A DNA stretch of 64,000 nucleotides from Gammaproteobacteria bacterium (GTDB taxonomy: Bacteria > Gemmatimonadota > Gemmatimonadetes > Longimicrobiales > Gaopeijiaceae), in contig JAPPJO010000090.1 of NCBI GenBank assembly GCA_028820325.1, forward strand, positions 1 through 64,000. The letters are read 5' to 3'. The first letter of the stretch is position 1. Every line of letters starts with the position of its first letter. Positions 8,589 through 16,065 of the stretch are shown piece by piece. Made by a program: the position numbers and the translations under genes. The notes under the pieces are model-generated. The model did not search any database and was not told where the DNA came from. It was given only the letters and a program-made list of their open reading frames with translations.

Positions 8589-9844
8589 CGTTCCTCCTCC
8601 GGGGCCGTCCCCATGGCGCGAAGCAGGTCGTAGTAGGCGATCCATGCTTCCGATCGCAGAGACAGCGCGCTCAAGCGTGCGTCCTGGAACGCGCTGGCGG
8701 CGTCGAGCAACTCCAGGAGCGTCATTTCGTTCTCGCCGTAGGCGGCTGTCGCGGACGAAAGCAGGGCCTCGCCATCCGCCAGGAGTACATCCGCCGCCAC
8801 CTCGACGCGGGCGCGGCTGGCCGCATAGCGATCCGCAGCGTTGAGGAGGTCGTTCTCCGCCAGCCGCCGCCTCAGGTCGAGCCGATACGCCGCCGCGGAA
8901 CTCTGGGCCGCCGCCTCTTCGCGAGCCCCCGCTCCCCGATCGAACAGCGGAAGCGGAAGATCCAGACCCAGGCTGGCCCCGGCGAAGCCGTCGAGATGAT
9001 GCCTGTATCCGACGCCGAAGACAGGGGCCGGTACCCAGTAGGAACCGGCAATGTCGACTTCAGCCTGCGCGGCGTCGAGTTCCCGTGCCGCCGCTTCCAG
9101 GTCCGGCCTTGCAGGCAGAAGGCGCAGTGCGTCCTCGCGCGCGATCGGCGGCGGCACGCCCCGCAGCGCCGCCGACGGCCCCACCTCTTCCGCCTCCCTC
9201 CCGGGTGCGATGAGCGCGGCCAGCTGCCTGCGCGCAGCCCGGGTCCGGATCCCCGCCTCCGTCACATCCTGTTCCGCCCGCACCCGCTCCAGCCGCAACC
9301 TCCGGGCTTCGTACGCGGAGATGTCTCCCGCTTCCAGACGGACCTCGGCGTCCTCCGCCACACCCCGTATCACATCGGCAGCCTGGCGTATGGTTAGTTC
9401 CGACTCTTCGGAGAGCCACGCCATGGCATACGACTCCCGAACTTCGAAGGCGAGCTGAATCGAGTCCGCCCGGAGGCGGGCCGCACCGGCATTGATGGTG
9501 TGGGTGGCGGCACGGCCGCGCGCCGAAGTCCGGCCCGGCCATTCAACCTGCTGAACGAACTGCATGGTCTCTTCCCAGAACTTCTCCGACCCATGCCCCA
9601 GGTCGTCGCGGCCGATGGTGAACGACGGGTTCGCGTACGCCCGCGACTGGCGCGCGGCTCCCGCGGTCCGGGCGGCCTCGGAACGCGCGATCTTCAACGC
9701 CAGGCTGTTCTCGGCGAACTCCCGGAGAGCTTCGGTCAGGGTGACGCGACGGACGGCGTCCTGAGGGGCCGCCGAGCGGGGCAGGCAGAGAAGGCCGACG
9801 AGCCCCAGAACCGCGAGAAGCGTTCGCGGAGCCGACTCCAGCAT
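8585..9844 (-). CDS. TolC-type outer-membrane efflux protein (CusC/CzcC-like)
   Basis: About 419 aa. I prefer ATG 9844, preceded by GGAGGAGAGGA and giving a clean signal peptide (LLAVLGLVGLLCLPRSAAPQ). A GTG at 9898 would couple by GTGA overlap to the upstream gene but yields a poor leader. The mature chain is Ala/Arg/Glu-rich and helical, with two related outer-membrane-efflux repeats (about 30-210 and 230-410), as expected for the trimeric TolC-like barrel/tunnel. The motif YANPSFTIGRDDLG is typical of metal RND channels. It is the second gene of the metal operon and would form the exit duct for the RND pump. Confidence 0.9.
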   Translation of the reverse strand: MLESAPRTLLAVLGLVGLLCLPRSAAPQDAVRRVTLTEALREFAENSLALKIARSEAARTAGAARQSRAYANPSFTIGRDDLGHGSEKFWEETMQFVQQVEWPGRTSARGRAATHTINAGAARLRADSIQLAFEVRESYAMAWLSEESELTIRQAADVIRGVAEDAEVRLEAGDISAYEARRLRLERVRAEQDVTEAGIRTRAARRQLAALIAPGREAEEVGPSAALRGVPPPIAREDALRLLPARPDLEAAARELDAAQAEVDIAGSYWVPAPVFGVGYRHHLDGFAGASLGLDLPLPLFDRGAGAREEAAAQSSAAAYRLDLRRRLAENDLLNAADRYAASRARVEVAADVLLADGEALLSSATAAYGENEMTLLELLDAASAFQDARLSALSLRSEAWIAYYDLLRAMGTAPEEER

Positions 9845-9894
9845 TCCTCTCCTCCCCGGACCGGCCATGACGAATCCCACGGCCGCACTCTCGT

Positions 9895-10926
9895 TCACAT
9901 GCGTGCGGTCGCCAGCAGGTGGTCGACGTGGTGCGCCTCGAGACAGCGGCCCGCCCTGGTTTCAAGCTGCACGGTGATGTGGTGTATGTTGAATTCCTGG
10001 TACGCGATATCCCGGATCTGGTCCAGCAGCGATTCGTGCCCGACATCCGACTCGTAGCCGGGCTCGACAAGAATATGGGCGGTGAGGGCATCGTACCCCG
10101 GAGCCAGGGTCCAGCAGTGGACATCGTGGATGACCGTAACCCCGTCCAGCTGTTCGATCCGGTGGCAGAGCGAATAGACGTCGATGTGTTCCGGGGTGCC
10201 CTCCAGGAGCACCTGAACCACCTTGGACAGCAGGCGCCAGGTGCTGGACAGGATCAGGACGCCGATCAGAAGGCTCAGGGCCGGGTCGGCGCCATGCCAC
10301 CCGAACGCCCAGACCAGCACGCCGGCCACGACGACCGCGACGGACCCCAGCAGGTCGGTGATCATGTGCTGATGCACGCCTTCGACGTTGACGCTCTTCT
10401 GAGCCGACCCGTGCATGATCCAGAGCGCCGATATGTTCACGACGAGCCCGATCGATCCCACGATCAGCATGAGCCCGCCCTGAACTTCCGGGGCATCGGA
10501 AAGGCGACGATACGCTTCAAGGAGGACAGCGACGGAAATCCCCCAAAGCGTCAGCGCGTTGATGAGACCTGCGAGAACTTCCGTCCGATGGAACCCGTAC
10601 GTGCGCTCCGCGGTGGCGGACTGAGCGGAGAAACGCATGGCCACCAGCGCCAGCCCGATGGAGACGGCGTCCGCGAGCATGTGTCCGGCGTGGGCGAGCA
10701 GGACGAGGCTCCCCGACAGGTACCCGGCGGTCACTTCCGCGATCATGTATCCGACGATCAGCACCAGCGCGATCGTCAGGCTCTTCCTGCCTTCGGCCGC
10801 CGAGGCGTCCGGTCGGTCCGGACCGCCCTGCAGGAGATCGTGGTGACCCTGTGCGGAGTGATCGTGAAGGGCCGGGTTTCCCACCTGGGAACCGGCATCG
10901 GGACCACCTGACGTCGTCAATGTCAT
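9895..10926 (-). CDS. CDF family cation efflux protein (CzcD/ZitB-like)
   Basis: About 343 aa from ATG 10926; an in-frame ATG at 10983 adds 19 residues without a ribosome site. The cytoplasmic N-terminus is His-rich (HDHSAQGHHD). Six membrane helices follow, with the CDF metal-site motifs HMLAD in TM2 and HMITD in TM5. The C-terminal cytoplasmic ferredoxin-like domain (VIHDVHCWTLAPGYDALTAHI) carries the conserved His residues. These proteins export Zn2+, Cd2+ or Co2+ from the cytosol to the periplasm by proton antiport. As first gene of the metal operon it would feed the periplasmic RND system. Zn/Cd/Co is inferred from the HxxxD pairs. Confidence 0.93.
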   Translation of the reverse strand: MTLTTSGGPDAGSQVGNPALHDHSAQGHHDLLQGGPDRPDASAAEGRKSLTIALVLIVGYMIAEVTAGYLSGSLVLLAHAGHMLADAVSIGLALVAMRFSAQSATAERTYGFHRTEVLAGLINALTLWGISVAVLLEAYRRLSDAPEVQGGLMLIVGSIGLVVNISALWIMHGSAQKSVNVEGVHQHMITDLLGSVAVVVAGVLVWAFGWHGADPALSLLIGVLILSSTWRLLSKVVQVLLEGTPEHIDVYSLCHRIEQLDGVTVIHDVHCWTLAPGYDALTAHILVEPGYESDVGHESLLDQIRDIAYQEFNIHHITVQLETRAGRCLEAHHVDHLLATARM

Positions 10927-11329
10927 CTGACCTGCCCGGTCCGGGAAGACGGGAAGCGTGGCTGCCGGGTCACCTGCCACCATCGATTCGGCATGCGCGA
11001 CATGCGTCTATTCATGACTCCCAACGCTGCAAAGAGCAAGCGACATTTCTTCGGCGGAATGCGACCTTTTCGGATGGCCGTCGGGTCAGGAAGCAGTATG
11101 CGACCACCTTCCGGCGAGCGTCAACAGGCCCGGAGACTGCCTTGTGACGTGCGCTGACGGCGAACGTGGAGCAACCCGGTCGGCTTGACGACGGATGACG
11201 CCTGCGCCGCGAGGAGGGCGCGCGCCGTCCACCAGGCGTTTGACCACTGCCCCCGCGCGGTTCACAATATCGGAACGCCCGGACTTGAGGGGGCGGTGAC
11301 GACGGATCTGCCTGAGAGGAGCGGACGAC
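10927..11329. other. Divergent intergenic region (about 400 bp)
   Basis: No convincing gene is present between the CDF exporter (minus) and the creatininase-like gene (plus). It must hold the promoter of the metal operon on its left side. I see no clear MerR-type or ArsR-type operator, and no metal regulator gene is adjacent. A sigma-70-like promoter for the rightward gene is listed separately. Confidence 0.5.
11240..11268 (+). promoter_or_regulatory. Candidate sigma-70 promoter for the creatininase-like gene
   Basis: TTGACC at 11240-11245 matches five of six bases of the -35 consensus. After a 17-base spacer, CACAAT at 11263-11268 matches four of six of the -10. The expected transcript would start near 11275, about 55 bases upstream of the ATG at 11330. 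This is read by eye only. Confidence 0.4.
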
Positions 11330-12226
11330 ATGAAATCGGCGAAATGGATCCTCGGAGTATTGGTGCTCACGCTGCTCCCGGCCTCCCCGGCCGAAGCGCA
11401 GGCCGGCCGCAACCTGACTCCCGAGCAGCAGGCCGACCGGCAGCGCCGCATGCAGGAAATGAGGACAGCCGCACGGCCCATCGAGGGCATCAATTCCATC
11501 TGGATCGACGAGCTGACCTGGATGGAAGCGCGCGACGAAATCGCGTCCGGGAAGACCATCGGCATCATCGCGACCGGGGGCGTCGAGCAGAACGGCCCCT
11601 ACATGGCGGGCGGCAAGCACAACTACGTGCTCGAGGCGATGTGCGACGCGATCGCGCGCGAGTTCGGCAACGCGCTGTGCGCGCCGGTGATGAAGTACGT
11701 GCCCGAGGGGGATCCGGAGAACATCCGCTATCCGGGCACCCTGAGCGTGCGCCAGGAAACCTTCCGCATGGTGCTCGAGGATGTGGCCAACAGCCTGAAG
11801 AGCCAGGGGTTCACGGATGTCGTCTTCATCGGTGACAGTGGCGGGAATCAGAACGGCATGTCGGACACGGCGGAAAAACTCAACGAGTACTGGGGCGGCA
11901 CCGCGCGGGCCCACTACATCGAGGAGTATTACCGCGAGGACATCTGGAGCTGTGAGTTCCTGGAGGAGGAACTCGGGATCTTCCAGAAGCCGGACATCTG
12001 CTCCGCCACGCGCGACATCTATCACGACGACGTGCACTATTCGTCGATCGTGGCCACCACGGATCCGGAGCGCATCCGCGCCCGGCAGCGGATGGAGGCG
12101 GGGCTCTACTCGATCAACGAGGTGGAGCTGGGGCCGGTGGAGAGGACCATCGAGATCGGCGAGGCGTTGATCGCGTACCGCACCGAAATCACGGTGCGCG
12201 CGATCCGGGAGAGCATGGGGCGGTAG
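11330..12226 (+). CDS. Secreted creatininase-family protein, single domain
   Basis: A 298-aa protein with a signal peptide (ILGVLVLTLLPASPAEAQ) and GAGGAG eight bases before the ATG. The creatininase-family core is recognisable from IIATGGVEQNGPYMAGGKHN (about residues 79-98) and the later VVFIGDSGGNQNGM (168-173 for GDSGGN). Classical creatininase binds two metals through Glu-x-His and through the His of NGHGGN. Here Glu86 is kept, but the next ligand is Asn88 instead of His and the NGH motif reads GDS. Substrate and metal use may therefore differ from creatinine amidohydrolase. The two domains of the fusion at 13955-15745 share the same changed motifs, so this is a subfamily trait, not damage. 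Confidence 0.85.
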   Translation: MKSAKWILGVLVLTLLPASPAEAQAGRNLTPEQQADRQRRMQEMRTAARPIEGINSIWIDELTWMEARDEIASGKTIGIIATGGVEQNGPYMAGGKHNYVLEAMCDAIAREFGNALCAPVMKYVPEGDPENIRYPGTLSVRQETFRMVLEDVANSLKSQGFTDVVFIGDSGGNQNGMSDTAEKLNEYWGGTARAHYIEEYYREDIWSCEFLEEELGIFQKPDICSATRDIYHDDVHYSSIVATTDPERIRARQRMEAGLYSINEVELGPVERTIEIGEALIAYRTEITVRAIRESMGR

Positions 12227-12229
12227 CCC

Positions 12230-12250
12230 CCCCAGTGGGGCCGGGGGTTT
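12230..12250 (+). terminator. Possible terminator after the creatininase-like gene
   Basis: A short G/C hairpin lies four bases after the TAG: CCCC at 12230-12233, loop AGT and GGGG at 12237-12240. A second G-run follows, then TTTAT. It sits between convergent genes. The stem is short and the T-run weak. Confidence 0.3.
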
Positions 12251-12288
12251 ATCCGCTCGAGGGTCGGGAGGAGTTCGTCCGGGGGCTC

Positions 12289-13920
12289 CTATCCCAGTGT
12301 GGGCGCGAAGGTCGGCGCCCGGCGGTGCTGCGTGGCCTGCTCGAAGGCGTAGGCGATTCGGATGAGCACGGGCTCGCTCCAGGCGCGTCCGAAGAACGAG
12401 ACCCCCGCCGGCAGCCCCGACACGAAGCCCATGGGCACGCTGATGTCCGGGTAGCCCGCGATGGCGGCGGGGCCGGCGCTGCTCCCGCCGTCGAGCCGGT
12501 CTCCCTTGATGTGGTCGGTGGTCCAGGGGAGGTCGCGGGTGGGGGCGACGATGGCGTCCAGTTGGTGCTCGTTCATCAGGGCGTCGATGCCCTCTTCCCG
12601 GTTGCCTCGCTGGATGGTGCGCACCGCGTTCAGGTAGACCTCGTCGGTCAGCGGGCCTCGCGCCTGTGACGCGATCATGCGCTGCTGGCCGAAGTAGGGC
12701 ATCTCCAGTTCGGCGTTCTGCTCGTTGAACTCGATGATCTCCGCCAGGGTGCGCACCGGCGCATCCGGTCCCAGCGTCGCCAGGTACGCGTTCAGGTCTG
12801 TCTTGAACTCGTATTCGAGTACGATGAGCGGGAGTTCGTCCCTCCAGTTGGCCACCGGAAGGTTGGCGGGGTCCACGATCACGGCGCCCGCGTCGCGCAT
12901 CGCCTGGATGGCATCCTCGAAGAGCGCCATGACGCGCGGATCGAAGCCGGTGAAGGAGCGTGCCACGCCGATGCGCGCCCCTTCGAGGCCGGCGGAGTCG
13001 AGGAACTGGGTATAGTCGGTGTGGAAGTTCCCCTCGCTGCGCGAGGTGGCTTCGTCGCGCGGGTCGACGCCCACGGCTCCGCCCAGCAGGATGGCAGCGT
13101 CGCGCACGGTGCGGGTCATTGGCCCCGCCGTGTCCTGGGAGTGGGAGATGGGGATGATGCCCGACCGGCTCCACAGCCCCACGGTGGGCTTGATGCCCAC
13201 GATGCCGTTGCTGGAGGAGGGGCACATGATGGAGCCCCCGGTCTCGGTGCCGACGGTGAGGGCGCACAGGTTGGCCGAGGCCGCCACCCCGGAGCCGGAG
13301 CTTGAGCCGCAGGGGTTGCGGTTGAGGGCGTAGGGGTTCACGCACTGGCCGCCCCGCGCGCTCCACCCGCTGGTGGCCCGCTCCCCCCGGAAGTAGGCCC
13401 ACTCGCTCATGTTGGCCTTGCCCAGCAGGATGGCCCCGGCGGCGCGCAGGCGCTCTGCCACGAAGGAATCGCGCGGCGGGATGGAGCCCTCGAGCGCGAG
13501 CGACCCCGCCGTGGTGGTCATGCGGTCGTGGGTGTCGAGGTTGTCCTTGAGCGCGACCGGGATTCCGTGCAGCGGCCCCCGCGGCCCGCCGGCGCGGCGC
13601 TCGGCGTCCAGCTCGTCGGCGATCTCGAGCGCGTCCGGGTTGATCTCGATCATCGAGCGAAGCTCCGGGCCCTGCCGGTCCATCGCCTCGATGCGGTCGA
13701 TGTACGCCTGCGTGATGGAGCGGGCGGTATGCTCGCCCGACTCCATCATGCGCTGCAGATCGTCGACCGTGACTTCGTCGAACTCGAAGGGCGGGATTTC
13801 CCCCGCTGCCTGCCCGCTGGAGTCGACGGGCGAGTCGGAGGCGGGCGGGGCACACGCGGAGGTCAGCGCCAGTCCCGCACCGCCTGCCGCGGTCGTGCCT
13901 ATGAAGGTCCTTCGATCCAT
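12289..13920 (-). CDS. Amidase-signature hydrolase, Tat/lipoprotein exported
   Basis: 543 codons starting at ATG 13920 with GGAAGGAGA upstream; a longer frame to 14043 is antisense to the next gene. The leader MDRRTFIGTTAAGGAGLALTSAC combines a twin-arginine motif with a lipobox Cys, so a folded enzyme is exported and lipid-anchored. The amidase signature is complete: catalytic Lys in VALKDNLDTHDRM and the Ser-cisSer-Lys triad region in GSSSGSGVAASANLCALTVG followed by TETGGSI. The family hydrolyses C-N bonds of primary or aryl amides. It lies between two creatininase-like genes, 34 bp after the fusion gene and in the same direction, so the three may handle successive steps on one amide substrate (inference). 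The substrate is not identifiable. Confidence 0.9.
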   Translation of the reverse strand: MDRRTFIGTTAAGGAGLALTSACAPPASDSPVDSSGQAAGEIPPFEFDEVTVDDLQRMMESGEHTARSITQAYIDRIEAMDRQGPELRSMIEINPDALEIADELDAERRAGGPRGPLHGIPVALKDNLDTHDRMTTTAGSLALEGSIPPRDSFVAERLRAAGAILLGKANMSEWAYFRGERATSGWSARGGQCVNPYALNRNPCGSSSGSGVAASANLCALTVGTETGGSIMCPSSSNGIVGIKPTVGLWSRSGIIPISHSQDTAGPMTRTVRDAAILLGGAVGVDPRDEATSRSEGNFHTDYTQFLDSAGLEGARIGVARSFTGFDPRVMALFEDAIQAMRDAGAVIVDPANLPVANWRDELPLIVLEYEFKTDLNAYLATLGPDAPVRTLAEIIEFNEQNAELEMPYFGQQRMIASQARGPLTDEVYLNAVRTIQRGNREEGIDALMNEHQLDAIVAPTRDLPWTTDHIKGDRLDGGSSAGPAAIAGYPDISVPMGFVSGLPAGVSFFGRAWSEPVLIRIAYAFEQATQHRRAPTFAPTLG

Positions 13921-13954
13921 GCTCGCTCTCCTTCCCTGTCGCCCCGCGATGGTC

Positions 13955-15745
13955 CTACCTGTTCCTGATGCTCTCCTCGACGAGGCGAGCGGTGCGCTCG
14001 GTGCGGGCGTCGGCGATCTGCCGCGCAACTTCGAGCGCCGCACCCAGGTCGGCGATGGAAACGCCGTTGATGACCGCCTGGCCCGTCCTCACCCGCTCCG
14101 CCCATCGCACCGAGGCCGGGTCGTCGAGCATCATGTTGAAGGTGATGCCGGGGCTGTCGTGCAGGCCGTCACGCGGCATGTCGTCGGTGACGATGCCCAG
14201 GTCGCGCAGCACATTCGGGGTGCCCGGCGGGGTGCGGTAGTACTCGGGGATGAAGTGCACGGCGGCCTCGTCGCCCCAGGCATCGTTCAGGGCGTTGGCC
14301 ACGTTGTCCATGCCGCGCTGGTTCCCGCCGCTGTCGCCGATCAGGACGATGTTCTCGAAGCCGTGCATCTTCAGGCTGTGCGCGACGTCGGTCAGCACCG
14401 CCTCGAAGGTCTCCTGGCGCAGGCTGATGGTGCCCGGGCTGGTCATGTGGCCGCTGGGCGGATCGATGTTGCCTTCCGGCACGGTCTCGATGACGGGGGC
14501 GCAGAGCGCGTTCCCGAGCTTCTTCGCGATGGCGGGGCAGTTGGCGCGCAACACGTAGTTGTGCTTGCCGGTGACCAGCCAGGGGCCGTTGGGCTCGACG
14601 CCGCCGGTGGAGATGATTGCCGTGGTCTTGCCGTTGGCGAGGGCGTCGCGGACGTCCATCCACGTCATCTCCTCGATCCAGGGCGTGCTCACCTCGGGCA
14701 GCGGGTTGGGGGTGTCCACGCAGTTGTAGGCGTTGGCGCTGCAGTTGCCTCCGCCCATGGAGCGGGGATCGGGTTCGGGGCGCTGCGGCGGACCACCACC
14801 GCCCGCGGCCCGCATGGCCTCGAAGCGGGCGCGCATCGCGGACCTGTCGGGCGCCGGCAGCGTGCCCCGGTTGGCGATCGCGTTGCGGATGGCGCCCGCG
14901 GTATGCTCGGCGCGGAACTCCACGATCTCACGGGCCCACTCGAGCGACTGCACGCGGTCCTCGATGGAGACACCGTTGATGGTCGCCTTGCCCGCGGCAA
15001 CCCGCTCGTCGAAGCGCACCGAGAACGGATCGTCGTAGAACATGTTGAGGGTGATGATCGGGTCGTCGTGGAGGCTGTCGCTCTCGCCGTCTTCGAGTCC
15101 CCGGAAGGCCATGTAGCGGGTGACGGAGTTGTAGTCGTAGTACTCCTGCACGTGCGCCACGACGGCGGCGCCCGCGAACTGCTCGTTCAGCCGCTCGGCG
15201 ACGGCGCGCTGGCCACCCTGATTCCCGCCGCTGTCGCCGATGAAGATGATGTTTCGGAAGCCGTGCATCTTCAGGCTGTGGGCGACATCCGTGAGCAGCG
15301 CCTCGAAGGTCTCCTGCCGGAGGCTCAGGGTGCCGGGGCTGGTCATGTGCCCGCTGGGCGGATCGATGCTGCCCTCGGGGACCAGCTTGATGACCGGAGC
15401 GCACAGGGCATCGCCCAGCTCGCGCGCGATGGCGTCGCAGTTGGCGCGCAGCACGAAGTTGTGCTTGCCGGTGGCCAGCCAGGGGCCGTTGGGCTCGACG
15501 CCGCCGGTGGGGATGATGGCCGTGGTCTTGCCGTCGGCGAGGGCGTCGCGGACATCCATCCACGTCATCTCCTCGATCCAGACCGTGTTCGCCTCGGGCA
15601 GCGGGTTGGGCGTGTCCCGGCAGTTGTAGACGTTGGCGGCGCAGTCGCCGCCCCCCATGCTGTTCGGGTCGCGCTCGGGGCGCTGCTGCGCCGTGGCGGC
15701 GGTCGAGGTGACGAGCAGGGCTCCGATGAACAGGGCGGTCTTCAT
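13955..15745 (-). CDS. Secreted tandem-duplicated creatininase-family protein
   Basis: 596 aa from ATG 15745 (AGGAGGAGAGG just upstream), with a signal peptide ending near ATAQQ. Two full creatininase-like domains, about residues 25-320 and 325-590, are joined by a short Pro/Gly-rich linker. They are very alike: both contain WIEEMTWMDVRDALA, GGVEPNGPWL, SGHMTSPGT and LSLRQETFEA or ISLRQETFEA, HSLKMHGF and IGDSGGNQ. This indicates an in-frame duplication. Both copies carry Asn where the family's Glu-x-His ligand is expected and GDSGGN in place of NGHGGN. Creatininases are homohexamers, so a fused pair could give a pseudo-hexamer of three chains (inference). It is probably co-transcribed with the downstream amidase. 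Confidence 0.87.
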   Translation of the reverse strand: MKTALFIGALLVTSTAATAQQRPERDPNSMGGGDCAANVYNCRDTPNPLPEANTVWIEEMTWMDVRDALADGKTTAIIPTGGVEPNGPWLATGKHNFVLRANCDAIARELGDALCAPVIKLVPEGSIDPPSGHMTSPGTLSLRQETFEALLTDVAHSLKMHGFRNIIFIGDSGGNQGGQRAVAERLNEQFAGAAVVAHVQEYYDYNSVTRYMAFRGLEDGESDSLHDDPIITLNMFYDDPFSVRFDERVAAGKATINGVSIEDRVQSLEWAREIVEFRAEHTAGAIRNAIANRGTLPAPDRSAMRARFEAMRAAGGGGPPQRPEPDPRSMGGGNCSANAYNCVDTPNPLPEVSTPWIEEMTWMDVRDALANGKTTAIISTGGVEPNGPWLVTGKHNYVLRANCPAIAKKLGNALCAPVIETVPEGNIDPPSGHMTSPGTISLRQETFEAVLTDVAHSLKMHGFENIVLIGDSGGNQRGMDNVANALNDAWGDEAAVHFIPEYYRTPPGTPNVLRDLGIVTDDMPRDGLHDSPGITFNMMLDDPASVRWAERVRTGQAVINGVSIADLGAALEVARQIADARTERTARLVEESIRNR

Positions 15746-16065
15746 GATCCTCTCCTCCTGGTTCCGATAGGCGCACGGGCGGAACGAGCCACACGTGCAC
15801 GGGCAGAAGCACATCGTACTTCATGGGTGGTTTCGGTGCGAGGTCCCCGCGTAAGCAGGGACAGGGGACGACCGCTTAACGTTCGCCCTGCCCACCGCCG
15901 GGCGCGACCCCGGCGGGGGTGTCGGAAGCCCCTGCGTCCGGTAACTTGCCTCCATGATGCCGGCACGCAGGATCGGCGCGAGTTTGCGCATCGCGCGCCC
16001 TCACGCGCTCGCCCCACGCTCTCCGGCCGTCCGTATTGTCCCGCGACCCCTTCAGGAAGCATCCG
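15746..16065. other. Divergent intergenic region (320 bp)
   Basis: I see no gene here. It separates the leftward creatininase fusion from the rightward propeller/amidohydrolase and must hold both promoters. The only structure I note is an inverted repeat, GTCCC at 15843-15847 with GGGAC at 15858-15862, which could be an operator. A frame running through here into the rightward gene begins with TTG at 16036 and adds no recognisable domain. Confidence 0.4.

Noticed and set aside
4455..8633. A 1392-codon open frame on the plus strand
   Set aside because: It is antisense to the RND pump and adaptor genes, is rich in Arg, His, Asp and Gly with no domain, and arises from the high-GC third-position bias of the opposite strand.
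10984..11329. MerR-type operator for the metal operon
   Set aside because: I looked for an inverted repeat between widely spaced -35/-10 elements and found none convincing.
11012..13855. A 947-codon minus-strand frame
   Set aside because: It spans the creatininase-like gene antisense and the amidase gene out of frame, and its product is a low-complexity Arg/Gly/His mix. The amidase frame explains the region.
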